64,000 nucleotides of DNA, taken from positions 7,372,962 through 7,436,961 of the forward strand of contig NC_008278.1 of the NCBI RefSeq assembly GCF_000058485.1, given 5' to 3'. The number at the start of each line of letters is the position of its first letter. The first letter of the stretch is position 1. Position numbers and translations under genes: made by a program. Source of the stretch: Frankia alni ACN14a (GTDB lineage Bacteria; Actinomycetota; Actinomycetes; Frankiales; Frankiaceae). Below are positions 36,750 to 50,167 of this stretch, one piece after another. Under the pieces are notes generated by a model, which was not told the DNA's origin, did not search any database, and was given only the letters and a program-made list of their open reading frames with translations.

Positions 36750-37370
36750 TCAGGCGACCAGCGCGACCCGGCCGATCTCCGGCAGCTCCTGCCTGAGCCG
36801 GGCCTCGATCACGCCGGTCAGCGTCGCGTTCGCGCTGGAGCAGCCGCCGCAGGCGCCGGTCAGGCGCAGGTGCACCTCGGCGGAACCGGGCTGCCCGCCC
36901 CCGGCGAGAACGGCGACGACCTCCGCGTCCCCACCGTCCCCGCGCAGCATCGGGCGGATCTCCTCCATGATCTCCTCGACCTGCTCGCGCAGCTTCGCGT
37001 CGGCCGCGGTGCGCTCGGGATCGTCCGACGAGCCGAACGACGACCCGCAGCCGCAGGAGCTCTTCGCGTTCGGGTTGGCGAAGGTGAAGCCGGAGGAGGT
37101 CAGCGTCTCGGTGTAGTCGACGCGCATCCCGCGCAGCAGATCGACGCTCGTCGTGTGCACGACGACGTCGAAGCCGTCCTGCGGCAGCACGACGTCGCCG
37201 GCCTCGGCGCCGGGCACGAGCGCCAGCTTGTAGGTGTAGCCGGAGCAGCCGCCCGGGTCGACGCCGATGCGCAGGGCGAAGCCCTCGGTGCCCGGGGTCG
37301 AGCCGAGCAGGTGGCGCACCTGCGCCACGGCCTTGTCGGTCAGTTCGATGACGGTGGCGGTCGCGGTCAT
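36750..37370 (-). CDS. nifU: IscA/HesB-Nfu fusion protein (NifU-like scaffold/carrier)
   Basis: 206 residues made of two Fe-S carrier domains. Residues 1-110 are an A-type (IscA/HesB/ErpA) domain with all three Cys: Cys42 in PGGCSGYTY, Cys106 and Cys108 in SSCGCGSSF. Residues 120-206 are the Nfu domain of NifU with Cys174-x2-Cys177 in [14 protein letters not shown]. The IscU-like and [2Fe-2S] domains of classic NifU are absent. The order matches NfuA, but NfuA's A-type part has lost its Cys. It probably holds or delivers clusters made by NifS. The ATG overlaps the nifB stop (ATGA). Confidence 0.9.
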   Translation of the reverse strand: MTATATVIELTDKAVAQVRHLLGSTPGTEGFALRIGVDPGGCSGYTYKLALVPGAEAGDVVLPQDGFDVVVHTTSVDLLRGMRVDYTETLTSSGFTFANPNAKSSCGCGSSFGSSDDPERTAADAKLREQVEEIMEEIRPMLRGDGGDAEVVAVLAGGGQPGSAEVHLRLTGACGGCSSANATLTGVIEARLRQELPEIGRVALVA

Positions 37371-38911
37371 GGGGTGCCTACCTCCGCAGGGGCGCGGTCC
37401 GTGACGAGGCGGGCGCCGACTTCGGCCACCGCCTTGTCGATCAGGTCGTAGATCTCGACCGGCTCGATGCCGGCCTCCTCGAGCGCCTCGCGCGGCCCGA
37501 GGCCGATCTTGCTGCACAGCACGGCGGCGCAGTCGGAGAGCATCTCGATCGTGCGGTCGAGCTTCGAGGCGTCCTCGTCGCAGTCCGACGGGCCGTTGCA
37601 GTAGCGGTCGACGTCGCGGGTCTGCACCAGACGGGCCCAGCCGGGGCCGGCCTCGTAGATCCAGAACTCGCCGGCGTGGCCGAAGTGCTGGTTGACGACG
37701 CCGCTGCCCTTGGTGGCGACCGCGACGAGGACGACCTCGTCGGGCCGCACGGGCTCGGCCGCCGGCACATCGGGGATGCGCGCGCCGGTGGCGATGTTGA
37801 GGGTCTGCCGGGTCGCGGCGACCTCGGTGCGCCAGCGCTCGATCTCCTCGTGCGCCTGCTGGCGGCCGGCGAGGTCGTAGGCGATCTCGCGGCCCTGGAA
37901 CGTCTCGGGCAGGAACTCGTCGCCGCGGTCCTCACCGAGCAGGCCGACCGCGTCGGCGCGGCACTGCCGGCAGTGGCGCATCATGTTCATCTCGGCGCCG
38001 TCGTCCTGCTCGCACCGGTCCTGCAGGGCCTTGAGCTCCTGCGGGGTCGGTCCGCGCTGGCCGGTCAGGCCGAAGACGGTGCCGTGCTCGGGCGCCGAGA
38101 CCAGCGGCATCACGTTGTGCAGGAAGGCGCCGAGTCCCTTGACGGTCCGGGAGACCTCGACGAGGTGCTCGTCGTTGATCCCGGGGATCATCACCGAGTT
38201 GACCTTGCAGAGGATCTTCCGCTCGGTCAGCGCCGCGAGCCCGGCGAGCTGCTGCTCGGAGAGGATCTTCGACGCCTCCCGGCCGGTGTACCGCTTGCCC
38301 CGCCAGGCGACCCACGGGTAGATCCGCTCGCCGACCTCGGGGTCGATCATGTTGATCGTGATCGTCACGTGGTCGACGTTGAGGTCGACGATCCGGTCGA
38401 CGAACTCCGGCAGGCGCAGGCCGTTGGTCGACAGGCACAGCTTGATGTCCGGGCAGTCCCGGGCCACCAGCTCCATCGTGCGGAAGGTCGGCTTCGGGTT
38501 CGCCAGCGGGTCACCGGGGCCGGCGATCCCCAGCACGCTCATCTGCTTGATCTCGCTGGCGACCAGCTTGACCTTGGCGAGCGCGTCCTCGGGAGTCAGC
38601 AGGGTGCTCGTGACGCCCGGCCGGCTCTCGTTGGCACAGTCGAACTTCCGGTTGCAGAAGTTGCACTGGATGTTGCAGCCCGGCGCGACCGCGACGTGCA
38701 TGCGGGCGTAGTACTGGTGCGCCTCGGCGCTGTAGCACGGATGGTTGGCGATCTTCTCGGCGATCTCCGGGTCCTGCACCGGGGCGCTGGTGCCGCAGCT
38801 CGTCGTCGTCTTGCAGCCGCCGGCCGGGGCGGGCGCCTGCGCAGCGCGCCGGGGGAGCCCGCCGGCGGGGACGGCAGCGACCACCGGCAGCCCGGCCAGC
38901 TCCCCCGTCAC
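37367..38911 (-). CDS. nifB: Nitrogenase cofactor biosynthesis protein NifB
   Basis: 514 residues, radical-SAM enzyme forming NifB-co, the Fe-S-C core of FeMo-cofactor. The SAM cluster Cys79-x3-Cys83-x2-Cys86 is in [16 protein letters not shown]. The second-domain Cys groups include [10 protein letters not shown]. The C-terminal ~110 residues are a NifX-like domain ([16 protein letters not shown]) that holds the product. GTG start overlaps the nifZ stop (GTGA). Confidence 0.97.
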   Translation of the reverse strand: MTGELAGLPVVAAVPAGGLPRRAAQAPAPAGGCKTTTSCGTSAPVQDPEIAEKIANHPCYSAEAHQYYARMHVAVAPGCNIQCNFCNRKFDCANESRPGVTSTLLTPEDALAKVKLVASEIKQMSVLGIAGPGDPLANPKPTFRTMELVARDCPDIKLCLSTNGLRLPEFVDRIVDLNVDHVTITINMIDPEVGERIYPWVAWRGKRYTGREASKILSEQQLAGLAALTERKILCKVNSVMIPGINDEHLVEVSRTVKGLGAFLHNVMPLVSAPEHGTVFGLTGQRGPTPQELKALQDRCEQDDGAEMNMMRHCRQCRADAVGLLGEDRGDEFLPETFQGREIAYDLAGRQQAHEEIERWRTEVAATRQTLNIATGARIPDVPAAEPVRPDEVVLVAVATKGSGVVNQHFGHAGEFWIYEAGPGWARLVQTRDVDRYCNGPSDCDEDASKLDRTIEMLSDCAAVLCSKIGLGPREALEEAGIEPVEIYDLIDKAVAEVGARLVTDRAPAEVGTP

Positions 38912-39558
38912 CGTCGGCCGTCCTTCGCGCCGGGCGTGCCGGCGCCGACGGTCTTGCCCGCGGGCGTGGCCGGCGGCGCGGGCTTGGCCGTGGTGGCGGG
39001 CTTGGCCGGGGCGGCGGGCTTGGCCGGGGCGGCGGGCTTGGCCGGGGCGGCGGACGTGGCCGTCGGCGTGGGCTCGGCGGGCGTGGCCGGCACCGCGGGC
39101 TCGGCGTCCGCCGCGGCGGACTTGCAGTTCGCGGACCCGTGCTTGCAGGTCTTTCCCCCGTGCCCGCCGGCACCGTGCGCCGCGGGCTCGGCCGGCACCT
39201 TCTCGGCCACCAGGACGGCGGCCGGAGCAGAGCCCTCCGCCGCGGCGGCACTCGCCGGGACGCTCGCCGTGGCGGCGGGCGTGGCCACGGGCTCGGCGTC
39301 CGCGGGCTGCGCGGCCGGGTCGTCCTCGGCGGCCTCGAGCTCGCGCTCCAGCGCGCCGACGATGCGACCGTTCTCGAACGCGATCGCGTAGACGATGTGC
39401 TCCTGCAGGTACAGGCCCACGTTGATGACCTGACCGCGGGTGCCGGCCTCGACCAGGATCTCGCCGATGGAGATCGCCGGGTCCGGGTAGGTGCCGTCGT
39501 TGCGCAGCGCCTTGGCGGCCGTGACGACGTCGCCGACGTCGTAGGTGTTGGTGGTCAT
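38908..39558 (-). CDS. nifZ: NifZ with long Ala/Pro-rich tail
   Basis: 216 residues, of which only about 75 are the conserved NifZ domain ([21 protein letters not shown]...[30 protein letters not shown]). NifZ assists P-cluster maturation of NifDK. The rest is an Ala/Pro-rich tail holding a small Cys/His patch ([13 protein letters not shown]) and PAKPAA repeats. The tail is unusual and probably disordered. ATG overlaps the nifW stop. Confidence 0.9.
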   Translation of the reverse strand: MTTNTYDVGDVVTAAKALRNDGTYPDPAISIGEILVEAGTRGQVINVGLYLQEHIVYAIAFENGRIVGALERELEAAEDDPAAQPADAEPVATPAATASVPASAAAAEGSAPAAVLVAEKVPAEPAAHGAGGHGGKTCKHGSANCKSAAADAEPAVPATPAEPTPTATSAAPAKPAAPAKPAAPAKPATTAKPAPPATPAGKTVGAGTPGAKDGRR

Positions 39559-39950
39559 CGGGCCTCCTCCGTCTGCTCGGACGTTTCCGACGGCTGGGTG
39601 GAACCCAGCCGCTCCACGGTGATCTCGGACGCCGGCACGAAGGCCGACTTCGGCGCGCGGTCCTTCAACACCTTGAACAGGCGGTGATCCAGCGCGGTGG
39701 CGTTGGTGAACGCCTCGTAGGAGCGGACGAGCGCGTCGCGGTAGTCGTGCAGGAGGTGGCGCGGGTTCGCCGCGTCGGCCCCGGCCTCGGGCAGCTTGGC
39801 CAGCTCGCCGGCGAAGTGCTTGAGGATGTGCAGCCGGTTGACGGCCACGACCCGCGGGTCGTAGTCGACCTCCAGCAGGGTGAAGTACTCCTCGGCGGTG
39901 GAGCAGCGGTGGAACGCGGCCAGTTGGCCGGCGTCGGTGGTCGCGCTCAT
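39555..39950 (-). CDS. nifW: Nitrogenase-stabilising protein NifW
   Basis: 131 residues. Characteristic NifW sequence: [28 protein letters not shown], then [30 protein letters not shown]. It is thought to protect or mature NifDK under oxygen. ATG overlaps the upstream orf1 stop (ATGA). Confidence 0.95.
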   Translation of the reverse strand: MSATTDAGQLAAFHRCSTAEEYFTLLEVDYDPRVVAVNRLHILKHFAGELAKLPEAGADAANPRHLLHDYRDALVRSYEAFTNATALDHRLFKVLKDRAPKSAFVPASEITVERLGSTQPSETSEQTEEAR

Positions 39951-40180
39951 CGCGACGTCTCCTTCTCGGCCAGGCCCTCCAACAGGGCGATCTCGGCGTA
40001 GGCGTCGTAGGTGCGGCGGGCGACGTCGAGAATTCCCTCCCAGCCGATCGGGAGGTCCTCGGCGAGGTCGTGCAGATCGAGCTTGAGCTGGGTGGCCTTG
40101 CTCTGGAGCTTGCGCAGCCGCTGCTGGGCGGCGGCGGCGTCGAGGCCCGCGGTGTCCGGGGCCGGCGTCTCAGGAGTCAT
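39947..40180 (-). CDS. Small nif-associated DUF683/CCE_0567-type protein (orf1)
   Basis: 77 residues, two-helix protein with the family core [43 protein letters not shown]. Found between nifX and nifW in many diazotrophs; function unknown, perhaps helping cofactor proteins. The start overlaps the end of orf3 by 11 bases. Confidence 0.9.
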   Translation of the reverse strand: MTPETPAPDTAGLDAAAAQQRLRKLQSKATQLKLDLHDLAEDLPIGWEGILDVARRTYDAYAEIALLEGLAEKETSR

Positions 40181-40613
40181 CGCGGGCGACCTCGCTCCAG
40201 CGCTCGATCAGCTTGCTCGCGCCGCTGACCAGGGCCTCGCCGCGGGCGGCGAGCTCCTCGAACGAGTTGAAGCCGAACCGCTGCACGTCGCGCAGCGCGT
40301 TGTCGAGCACGACGAGCCGGCCCGCAAAGATGATCACCCGGCCGAAGCCCTCGCTGTTGAGGTCGAGGATCGTCGTGGTGAACGCGCCGGTCGCCTTCTC
40401 GGTGGCGGCGGCGACGGCCTGGTAGAACGACCGCAGCCGGGCAGCGGTGGCGATGTCGAGGTCGCAGTTGGTCGCGATCGTGCGGCGCTGCTCCTTGGTC
40501 ACCACGAACGGGGCGAGCAGCTGGGAGTCGGTGAACCGGTCGAGCTGGCCGTAGGAGTCGCCGGCCCGGACCTGGTCGAGCAGATCGCGCAGGAAGTCCT
40601 TCGCCTCGCTCAT
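40170..40613 (-). CDS. NifX-associated protein, DUF269 (orf3)
   Basis: 147 residues of the NifX-associated (DUF269) family: [23 protein letters not shown], then [25 protein letters not shown] and [27 protein letters not shown]. It nearly always follows nifX and probably aids FeMo-cofactor handling. ATG overlaps the nifX stop (ATGA). Confidence 0.93.
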   Translation of the reverse strand: MSEAKDFLRDLLDQVRAGDSYGQLDRFTDSQLLAPFVVTKEQRRTIATNCDLDIATAARLRSFYQAVAAATEKATGAFTTTILDLNSEGFGRVIIFAGRLVVLDNALRDVQRFGFNSFEELAARGEALVSGASKLIERWSEVARDDS

Positions 40614-41041
40614 GCCGCGTCTCCCTTCAGCACCGCGGCGACGCTGCGGGTCCAGCTCTGCGCGGCCGGCTGCGGGTCGCGGGCCTTGAGGACCTTGCGC
40701 AGCCAGGGCGGCGGGGTCCCCGCCAGGGTCGCGACGTAGCGGGTGAGCAGGTCCTCCACGCTGGTGCCCTTGGCCACCTTCACCGGGTGGATCTTGGCCT
40801 TGACGACCTTCGCCGCGGCGGTCCCGCCGATGTCGGCGATGTTGAGGATCACGCAGTCCGTGACCGCGGCCAGCCTGGATTCGATCTTGTCCTGCTCGTC
40901 GTCCGACGCCGCCTCGAGCAGGCGGGTCTCGAACAGGTGTGACCCCTCGGGGCCGACCTCGTACACGTCGAACCGTCGGCACCAGCCGAAGTGCTGGTCC
41001 ACAGCGGTGCCGTCACCGGTCGCGAAGGCAATCTTCAACAC
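40610..41041 (-). CDS. nifX: NifX, FeMo-cofactor precursor carrier
   Basis: 143 residues. The NifX fold opens with [27 protein letters not shown] and continues with [28 protein letters not shown]. It binds NifB-co and the VK-cluster between NifB and NifEN. GTG 41041 was chosen: GGAG is five bases before it, and the start overlaps the nifN stop by seven bases. TTG 41038 (TTGA) is the alternative. Confidence 0.93.
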   Translation of the reverse strand: MLKIAFATGDGTAVDQHFGWCRRFDVYEVGPEGSHLFETRLLEAASDDEQDKIESRLAAVTDCVILNIADIGGTAAAKVVKAKIHPVKVAKGTSVEDLLTRYVATLAGTPPPWLRKVLKARDPQPAAQSWTRSVAAVLKGDAA

Positions 41042-42831
41042 GGGGACTCCTGGAACAGGTTGTCGAGTTCGTCGGGTTCTGCCGTCGCGCGCCCCTGCTG
41101 GGGGATCTCGGTGGCGGCGAGATGACCGGCCGCGGCTCCCGGCGAGGCGGGCAGCGGCGGGCGGCCCGGCCGGGCGTGCGCGTGCCCGTGGTCGAGGACG
41201 CGGTTCGCCGCGTCGATCAGCAGCCGCAGGCTGCCCGCGTAGCCGGCGGTGCCGGCCATCGCCGTCCCAAGCCGGTCGAAGATCGGGAACCCGATCGGCA
41301 GGAACGCGGCGCCGATCCGCTCCGCGACTGCCCGGGCGTGGCTGGAGCCGAGGACGAGCTCGGCACCGGCCGCCTGCGCCCGCTCGGCGAACTCGGTCAG
41401 GTCGCCGATGACGACCTCGGCCCACGGCGCGTCGGCCAGGGCGGGCGCCGGAGTCGGCGACACCGCGGTCACGATCTCGGCGCCGACGTCGCACAGCAGC
41501 GAACCGGCGGCCAGCAGGGTCTCGGGCTCGCCGGCGATCGCCACCCGGACGCCACCGAGGACGAAGTGCGCGTCGAGCAGGCCGTCGGCCAGGCGCGCGC
41601 GGGCCCGGCGGACCTGCTCCGGGGCGGTCCGGCCGGTGTGCGCCATCAGCTCCGCGACCAGGGCGTCCGTCTCGGTCAGGCCGGACAGGTGCCGGTGGCG
41701 CAGCAGCCGGGCGCCGGTACGGGCGGCAAGCAGCTCGCCGGCGGGGGCGGCGGTGGCGCCCGCGACGAGCACGGCACCGGCCTGGCGCAGCGAGCGCAGC
41801 TCGGCGAGGCCCGCGCCGCCGGTCGTCGTCGGCTGCCAGGCCGGGGCGAGATGGCCGTCGACCGAGGCCGACAGGTCCGGCACCAGCACGGGTTCGAGCC
41901 CGAACGCCCGGACCAGCCCGGCGACCTCGTCAAGGTCGGCCGCGGTGAGTGCGGGACCGGCGAGGACGGCGACCAGCTCCCGGTCGCCACCCGGCTCCCG
42001 AGGGGCGACCGGGCTCTGGTCGGCGACCCGGCTCTGGTCGGCGGCTGCGCGCTGGTCGGCGGCTGCGCGCTGGTCGGCGACGTCCTCGTCGGTCGTACCG
42101 GCCCGCCGGGACAGGGGCGAGGCCGGGACGGTGGTGGTGACCGGCGCCGCGGCGGGGATCGCGCGGGCGGCGCCGGTCAGCATGGTGGCGGCCGACGAGG
42201 TGACGGCCGACGAGGTGACGGCCGACGGGGCAGCGGCGGGTGGGGCAGCGGCCGGCGGGGCGGCGGGGAGGGTGGCGGCCGGCGGGGCGGAGGCGGCGAT
42301 GAGCGCGGTCGGCGCGTCCGGGCCGGCCTCGGCCGTCATCGGCGCGGGCACCACCGCCCGGATCAGTGCCTCCAGCGCGGCCGCCCAGCCGTCGGACAGC
42401 CCGCCCAGGAAGTCCGGGGTGGACACCCCGATGATCAGCGGCGCGGTGTCGGCGTCGGCGTCGGCCCAGGTGGCCAGGTAGGTGCGCAGCTGGCCGCCGA
42501 CGTCCTCGCCGGAGACCTCGGTGACGCCCGTGGTGAGCAGGCCGATGATCGCCGGGCGCTGCTTCTTGCGGATGGCGTCGAGGGTGGCCACCATCGCCTC
42601 GCCGCTGCCCATGACCGCGGTGACCTCGCTGATCGCCGTGGTCTGCAGCGGGATCGGCTCGTTGAAGTGCCGGGTCAGCAGGGCCTTGGCGAACGACGCG
42701 CAGCCCTGCGAGCCGTGCATGATCGGCAGCGAGTCGGCGAGGCCGAGGAAGACGAGCGCGGCACCGAGCGGCTGGCTGAACTTGAGCGGGTCGATCGCGG
42801 CGCGGCGCTCCCCGGTGATGATCTCGGCCAT
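41035..42831 (-). CDS. nifN: NifN, FeMo-cofactor assembly scaffold beta subunit, with large insertion
   Basis: 598 residues, about 140 longer than usual. N-terminal part: [40 protein letters not shown]-terminal part: [20 protein letters not shown]. Between them, residues about 161-283 form an Ala/Pro/Thr-rich block with TSSAV and RAAADQ repeats, absent from ordinary NifN. With NifE it matures the cofactor precursor. ATG overlaps the nifE stop by one base (TGATG). Confidence 0.95.
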   Translation of the reverse strand: MAEIITGERRAAIDPLKFSQPLGAALVFLGLADSLPIMHGSQGCASFAKALLTRHFNEPIPLQTTAISEVTAVMGSGEAMVATLDAIRKKQRPAIIGLLTTGVTEVSGEDVGGQLRTYLATWADADADTAPLIIGVSTPDFLGGLSDGWAAALEALIRAVVPAPMTAEAGPDAPTALIAASAPPAATLPAAPPAAAPPAAAPSAVTSSAVTSSAATMLTGAARAIPAAAPVTTTVPASPLSRRAGTTDEDVADQRAAADQRAAADQSRVADQSPVAPREPGGDRELVAVLAGPALTAADLDEVAGLVRAFGLEPVLVPDLSASVDGHLAPAWQPTTTGGAGLAELRSLRQAGAVLVAGATAAPAGELLAARTGARLLRHRHLSGLTETDALVAELMAHTGRTAPEQVRRARARLADGLLDAHFVLGGVRVAIAGEPETLLAAGSLLCDVGAEIVTAVSPTPAPALADAPWAEVVIGDLTEFAERAQAAGAELVLGSSHARAVAERIGAAFLPIGFPIFDRLGTAMAGTAGYAGSLRLLIDAANRVLDHGHAHARPGRPPLPASPGAAAGHLAATEIPQQGRATAEPDELDNLFQESPC

Positions 42832-44201
42832 CAGTGGGCCCCGACCAGGTCCCAGGGGGCGGGCCGGCGGACCTGTTCCCAGACCGGGCTCGCGATCGCC
42901 ATGTCGAGGCGGCGGGCGAACTCGACCATGCCGGTGTAGCCCGCGTAGGGGATGTGCCGCTCCTGGTTGATGTCGAGGAACGGCAGCCGGCCCTTGAGCG
43001 CGGTGTACTGGTTGCGGCCGCCGGCGACGAGGATGTCGGCGCCGGTCTCCTCCGCCACCCGCAGCAGTTCCCGCGGGCTCCCCTCGGAGATCATCTTGGC
43101 GTCGCCGAGCAGCTCACGGATCTTGTCGATGTCGCCGTCGGAGCTCTTGGTGATGCCGCTGCCGACGACCTCGATGCCGAGGTCCTGCAGCGCGGAGACG
43201 ATCGACCAACTCTTGACGCCACCGGTGTAGAGCACGGCCTTACGGCCGGTCAGCCGGGCGCGGTAGGGCGCGATCGCGGCCTCGACGGCCGCCTCCTCGA
43301 CGGCGATGAGTTCCTCCGTGCGGCGGGAGAGCTCGTCGTCATCGAGCAGACGGGCGAAGCCGCGCAGGGTGTCGCCCATCGCGCTGACGCCGTAAAAGCT
43401 GCCCTCGAACCAGGGGATGCCGTAGCGCTCCTCCAGGCCGCGGGCGAGGCCCAGCAGCGCCCGGGAGCAGACGACCATGGTCGCCTTCGCCCGGTGGGCC
43501 GCGGCGATGTCGCGGTAACGGGCGTCCCCGCTGATGCAGGACCGGACCCGGATCCCCAGCCGGGTCAGCAGCGGCACGACGTCCCACAGCTCGCCGGCGA
43601 TGTTGTACTCGCCGATGAGGTTGACGTCGAGGTCGGTGACGTCGCCCGGCTCGACCGTGCCGATCACGTGGTCCAGCAGCGTCTGGCCGGCGATCTTGTT
43701 GCCGAGGTTCTTGTTCCCGACGAAGCCCGGGGCGTCGACCGGGATCACCGGCACCCCGGTCTGCTCCGCGGCGGCCGCGCAGACCGCGCCGAGATCGTCG
43801 CCGATCATCGCGGTGACGCAGGTGGAGTAGACGAAGACCGCGGGCGGCGCGTACCGCTCGACGACCTCACAGATCGTGTCGAACAGGCGCTGCTCGCCCC
43901 CGAGCACCACGTCGCTCTCGGTCATGTCGGTGGTGAAGCCGTGGCGGAACAGCGTCGGCCCGGACGACAGGCTGCCTCGGCCGTCCCAGGAGTTGCCGGC
44001 GCAGGCGATCGGGCCGTGCACGATGTGGGCGCTGTCGGCGATCGGGACGAGGGTGATCATCGCCCCGTCGAAGGTGCAGCCGCCGGAGGTACCACCCGGC
44101 TGGGGCTTGGGGCAGCCCGCCTTGCGAGCCTTGGCGCTCTTGGCGTTGTTGGTGTCGCAGGCCGTCTCGGTGAATAGGGCAGCACGTTCAGTAGCAGCCA
44201 T
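42831..44201 (-). CDS. nifE: NifE, FeMo-cofactor assembly scaffold alpha subunit
   Basis: 456 residues. Cluster Cys are in [23 protein letters not shown] and [13 protein letters not shown], similar to NifD; the FeMo-co ligand His context is missing, as expected. C-terminal [19 protein letters not shown] is typical. It forms a tetramer with NifN, translated by stop-start overlap. A 211-base gap with hairpins separates it from nifK. Confidence 0.97.
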   Translation of the reverse strand: MAATERAALFTETACDTNNAKSAKARKAGCPKPQPGGTSGGCTFDGAMITLVPIADSAHIVHGPIACAGNSWDGRGSLSSGPTLFRHGFTTDMTESDVVLGGEQRLFDTICEVVERYAPPAVFVYSTCVTAMIGDDLGAVCAAAAEQTGVPVIPVDAPGFVGNKNLGNKIAGQTLLDHVIGTVEPGDVTDLDVNLIGEYNIAGELWDVVPLLTRLGIRVRSCISGDARYRDIAAAHRAKATMVVCSRALLGLARGLEERYGIPWFEGSFYGVSAMGDTLRGFARLLDDDELSRRTEELIAVEEAAVEAAIAPYRARLTGRKAVLYTGGVKSWSIVSALQDLGIEVVGSGITKSSDGDIDKIRELLGDAKMISEGSPRELLRVAEETGADILVAGGRNQYTALKGRLPFLDINQERHIPYAGYTGMVEFARRLDMAIASPVWEQVRRPAPWDLVGAH

Positions 44202-44247
44202 GGGCCATCCTCGGGAGGGGGCGGTCCTCGGGAGAGGCTGGACAAGG

Positions 44248-44330
44248 GGGTCGATCGGCCCGGGAGGGAGCCGATCGACCCGGCGCGGGGAGATGTCGCC
44301 ATCGGTCGACCCGCGGGAGGTGGTCGACCG
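44248..44330 (-). promoter_or_regulatory. Two hairpins between nifK and nifE
   Basis: First stem: GGGTCGATCGGC (44248-44259) with GCCGATCGACCC (44270-44281). Second stem: CGGTCGACC (44303-44311) with GGTCGACCG (44322-44330). Both lie in the 211-base gap. They could terminate part of the nifHDK transcript or protect its 3' end, lowering nifE-N expression relative to nifHDK. They are not followed by a T-run. Confidence 0.6.
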
Positions 44331-44412
44331 GCCGCAGGGAGCGCGGTGGGCGCGGCCGGCCGACCACGTTCGGATCCGGCTGGGAGCCGGCCCGGCTACA
44401 GCGCGGCGCCGA

Positions 44413-45975
44413 TCAGCGAACGGCGTCGAAGCTGTGGTCGGGGGCGTTGCGGTCCATCTCGTCGAGGATCGTGTTGACGAGCTGGGTGAGCAGGTGCAGA
44501 CCGCCCGTGTACCCGATGATCGGGAACCGGTGCAGGTGGTGCCGGTCGAAGATCGGGAACCCGACCCGGACCAGCGGCACGTTCGCCTCGCGGGAGATGT
44601 ACTTCAGCTGCATGCTGCCGATGAGCACGTCGACCGGCTCCGTGAAGACCAGCGACCGCAGGTGCCAGAGGTCCTTCTCCGGCCACACCGTCGCCTCGTC
44701 GCCGAACTTGCTGGCGGAGAGCACCTTCTCCATGCGGGCCTTGAAGGAGGTGTCGGCGTTCGTGCTCACGATGTGCACCGGGATCATGCCGAGTTCGAGC
44801 ACGAAGCGGGTCAGCGCGACGACGAGGTCCGGGTCGCCGGCGATGGCCACCCGCTTGCCGTGCACGTAGGCGTGCGAGTCGGTGATCGCGTCGACCAGGC
44901 GGCCACGCTCGGCGGTCAGCTCCGCCGGGACCTCGACGTCGGCGACCTTGGCGACCGCGGTCAGGAAGGCGTCCGTGCCCTTGACCCCGAGCGGGGTCTC
45001 GAGCGTGATCGTCTCCTGCTTCCAGTCCTTCTCGATGTACTCGGCCGTGCGGCGCAGCGTCGACTCCTGCAGCAGCAGGCTCGCGCGGCTGAACTTCGCC
45101 AGCGCCCCCTCCTTCAGCGGGGTGCCGCCCGGGTAGAGCTCGTACTCGCCGTTCGCCGGCGAGTCCAGCGCGCTGGAGTGGTCGCCGAGGATCAGCGGGT
45201 CGACGCCCATCAGCTCGAGGATGCGCTTGTACTCGCGGTGGTTGCCGACGTAGGTGTCGAACCCGGGGATGACGTTGAGCCGGACCTTGTCGGACTTCGC
45301 CACCTTCGACGCGTCCGCGTCGGGGGACTTCGCCAGCATCTCGATGATGCCCTTGAGCATCACGTCGTAGCCGGTGATGTGCGAGCCCACGAAGGACGGG
45401 GTGTGGGCGTACGACACCGGGAAGTCCTGGGTGATCGCCTCCTGCTCGCGCGCCGCGCCGATGTAGGCGAACAGGTCCTCACCGATGACCTCGGCCATGC
45501 AGGTGGTGCTGACCGCGATGTGCTTCGGCTTGTAGAGGGCGGTGATGTTCTCCATCGCCTCGACGAGGTTGTTGATGCCGCCGAACACGGCGGCGTCCTC
45601 GGTCATCGAGGTGGAGGCGGCGGGCACCGGCTCCTTGAAGTGCCGGGCGAAGTGGCTGCGGAAGTACGCCACGCAGCCCTGCGACCCGTGCACCAGCGGC
45701 ATGGTGCCCTCGAAGCCGAGCGCGGCGAGCACCGCGCCGAGCGGCTGGCAGGCCTTGGCCGGGTTGACGGTCAGGGCCTCCCGGGCGAAGTTCTTCTCCC
45801 GGTACTCCCACCCGCGGGTCCAGTCGAGGACCCGCTGGACCTCTTCCTTCGGGGCGGCGTTCTCGAACTCGCGCTTGCCCTCGAACTGCTTCTGGTAGAC
45901 CTCGTCGCGGAAGATGTCGTTGTGGTCAAGGACCCGCAGCGGGACCGCGCTGGTGTGCTCGGGGGTCGTCGTCAC
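44413..45975 (-). CDS. nifK: Nitrogenase MoFe protein beta chain
   Basis: 520 residues. P-cluster Cys ligands: [24 protein letters not shown], and [13 protein letters not shown]. Residues for dimer contacts with NifD are conserved in [16 protein letters not shown]. It forms the alpha2-beta2 dinitrogenase with NifD. GTG start at 45975 behind GAGGAGGGA. A 199-base gap with a long hairpin precedes it on the transcript. Confidence 0.98.
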   Translation of the reverse strand: MTTTPEHTSAVPLRVLDHNDIFRDEVYQKQFEGKREFENAAPKEEVQRVLDWTRGWEYREKNFAREALTVNPAKACQPLGAVLAALGFEGTMPLVHGSQGCVAYFRSHFARHFKEPVPAASTSMTEDAAVFGGINNLVEAMENITALYKPKHIAVSTTCMAEVIGEDLFAYIGAAREQEAITQDFPVSYAHTPSFVGSHITGYDVMLKGIIEMLAKSPDADASKVAKSDKVRLNVIPGFDTYVGNHREYKRILELMGVDPLILGDHSSALDSPANGEYELYPGGTPLKEGALAKFSRASLLLQESTLRRTAEYIEKDWKQETITLETPLGVKGTDAFLTAVAKVADVEVPAELTAERGRLVDAITDSHAYVHGKRVAIAGDPDLVVALTRFVLELGMIPVHIVSTNADTSFKARMEKVLSASKFGDEATVWPEKDLWHLRSLVFTEPVDVLIGSMQLKYISREANVPLVRVGFPIFDRHHLHRFPIIGYTGGLHLLTQLVNTILDEMDRNAPDHSFDAVR

Positions 45976-46035
45976 CGGACGTCCCTCCTCTCCCCTGTGG
46001 GGCTTGTCCCCAGGTGGGGCTTGAGGCCTGCCGCG

Positions 46036-46081
46036 GCAGCCGCCAGCGACCGTTCGGGGTCACGGGATCGCTGGCGGCTGC
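46036..46081 (-). promoter_or_regulatory. Hairpin between nifD and nifK
   Basis: Fourteen-base perfect arms GCAGCCGCCAGCGA and TCGCTGGCGGCTGC with an 18-base loop, in the nifD-nifK gap. It may be an RNA-processing or mRNA-stability element; NifD and NifK are needed equally, so strong termination here is unlikely. Confidence 0.6.
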
Positions 46082-46174
46082 GTTCGGCCAGGCCGGGATG
46101 AACTACTGGTCAGCTACTACAAGTGGCCGTCTACTGCTGGGCGCCTGGCGCCCGGATGCCCGAAGGGCGGCGGA

Positions 46175-47635
46175 TCAGGCGACCTCGCCGGCCTTCGACC
46201 AGGGAGCCTCGAGGAGGTCCCAGGCCGGGCTGTTGATGGCGATGTCCATGTCCCGGGCGAAGACCGCGAAGCCGTCGACGCCGTGGTAGGGCCCGGAGTA
46301 GTCCCAGGAGTGCATCTGCCGGAAGGGGATGCCCATCTTGTGGAAGACGTACTTCTCCTTGACGCCCGCACCCATCAGGTCCGGCTTGAGGAACTTGGCG
46401 AACTCCTCGAGCTCGAACGCGGTCGGGTCGTCGTAGAGGACGGTGCCTTCCTTGAGCATGCCGTAGGTCCGGGTGTAGTCGTCCTTGTGGGCGAACTCGT
46501 AGCCGGTGCCGACGACCTCCATGCCAAGGTCCTCGTACGCGCCGATGGTGTGCCGGGGACGCAGGCCACCGACGGCGAGCATGACGCGCTTGCCCTCGAG
46601 CCGCGGCCGGAACGCCTTGGTGATCTCGTCGAAGCGCACCTGGTACCGGGCGATCGCCGCCTCGGTCTTCGCCTTGATCTCGTCGTCGAAGAACTCGGCG
46701 ATCTTGCGCATGGAAGAGATGATCTTCGTGGGGCCGAAGAAGTTGAACTCGGTCCACGGAGTGCCGAAGCGCTCCTCCATGGTCGTGCAGATGTAGTTCA
46801 TCGAGCGGTAGCAGTGGATCAGGTTGAGCTTCGACAGGTGCGTCGAGGCCATCTCGTTGATCGTGCCGTCGCCGGACCACTGGGCGATGACCCGCAGGCC
46901 CATCTCCTCGAGGATGCGCCGGGAGGCCCAGGCGTCACCGCCGATGTTGTAGTCACCGATCAGCGCGACGTCGTAGTCGGTCCGCTCGAAGGAGTCGCCG
47001 CCGGTGCCGAGCACGTGGTCGCGGACAGCGTCGTTCGCGATGTGGTGGCCCAGCGACTGGCTGACGCCACGGAAGCCCTCGCAGCGAACGGGGATGACCG
47101 GGATGTCGAGCTTCTTGGAGGACTTCTTGGCCACGGCCTCGATGTCGTCACCGATCAGACCGATCGGGCACTCGGACTGCACGGAGATGCCCTTGGCCAG
47201 CGGGAACAGCTCGACGATCTCGTCGCAGACCTGCTCCAGCTTGGGGTCACCGCCGAAGACGATGTCCTTCTCCTGGAAGTCCGTCGTGATCTGCATGGCC
47301 GTGAAGTTGTCGACGCCGAGGTGACCGTGGGCGTAGTTGCGCCGGGTCGCCCAGGAGTACTGACCGCAGCCGACCGGGCCGTGGCTGATGGTGACCATGT
47401 CCTTCACCGGGCCCCACACCACGCCCTTGGAACCGGCGTAGGCGCAGCCGCGGATCGTCATGACCCCGGGCCGGGACTTGATGTTGGACTTGACCTCGCA
47501 CTCCTTCGACCCCTCGGGGTCGTTGGCCTTGAGGTGCTTGGCCCGGAACTTGGCTGCCTTCTTGGGGTACTGAGACAGAACCTCGGCGATCATCGCCTCG
47601 GTCTCGGCCCGCTCGGGTGCCGGTGTCGTCGTCAT
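46175..47635 (-). CDS. nifD: Nitrogenase MoFe protein alpha chain
   Basis: 486 residues. P-cluster Cys are in [29 protein letters not shown] and [11 protein letters not shown]. The FeMo-cofactor Cys is in [11 protein letters not shown] and its His in [16 protein letters not shown] 47635, 49 bases after the nifH stop, so cotranscribed with nifH. Active-site subunit for N2 reduction. Confidence 0.99.
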   Translation of the reverse strand: MTTTPAPERAETEAMIAEVLSQYPKKAAKFRAKHLKANDPEGSKECEVKSNIKSRPGVMTIRGCAYAGSKGVVWGPVKDMVTISHGPVGCGQYSWATRRNYAHGHLGVDNFTAMQITTDFQEKDIVFGGDPKLEQVCDEIVELFPLAKGISVQSECPIGLIGDDIEAVAKKSSKKLDIPVIPVRCEGFRGVSQSLGHHIANDAVRDHVLGTGGDSFERTDYDVALIGDYNIGGDAWASRRILEEMGLRVIAQWSGDGTINEMASTHLSKLNLIHCYRSMNYICTTMEERFGTPWTEFNFFGPTKIISSMRKIAEFFDDEIKAKTEAAIARYQVRFDEITKAFRPRLEGKRVMLAVGGLRPRHTIGAYEDLGMEVVGTGYEFAHKDDYTRTYGMLKEGTVLYDDPTAFELEEFAKFLKPDLMGAGVKEKYVFHKMGIPFRQMHSWDYSGPYHGVDGFAVFARDMDIAINSPAWDLLEAPWSKAGEVA

Positions 47636-47684
47636 GGTCGGGACCTCATCCTCGACGGTGTCGGTGCAGGTGGGCGTGGGATCG

Positions 47685-49939
<2,255 letters not shown>

Positions 49940-49942
49940 CAC

Positions 49943-50138
49943 CAGCCGTTGCTCCGGGACTGAAGACCATGGGCTGCGCCGCGAACTGTGGTTCTGCGTT
50001 TGTTCGGCGGCGACATGAATCAGACTAGGAGGCGATTATTTCGAGGCTGCAAGCGCCGGTAACTTCCGGGTTAACAGGTATTCCGAGCGGATGAGTGCAA
50101 GCTTTTCCGTCGGGATATCTCGAAGGATATCTGCCAGG
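49943..50138. other. Promoter-bearing gap upstream of nifV
   Basis: Noticeably less GC-rich than its surroundings, fitting a promoter zone for the leftward nif genes. GGATATCT occurs twice, 12 bases apart (50113-50120, 50125-50132), just before element B. There is no sigma-54 box (GG-N10-GC with correct flanks) that I can defend. Confidence 0.5.
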
Positions 50139-50167
50139 AAAAACTTATCCTTGGATTTTTCTTTGGG
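50139..50167. promoter_or_regulatory. Edge-of-nif element, copy B
   Basis: 50141-50161 matches element A (29874-29894) at 18 of 21 positions, consensus AAACyTATCCTTrGrTTTTT then C. All three differences are transitions. It sits about 200 bases upstream of nifV and 550 bases upstream of the 145-residue gene. The palindrome is weaker than in copy A. Confidence 0.5.
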
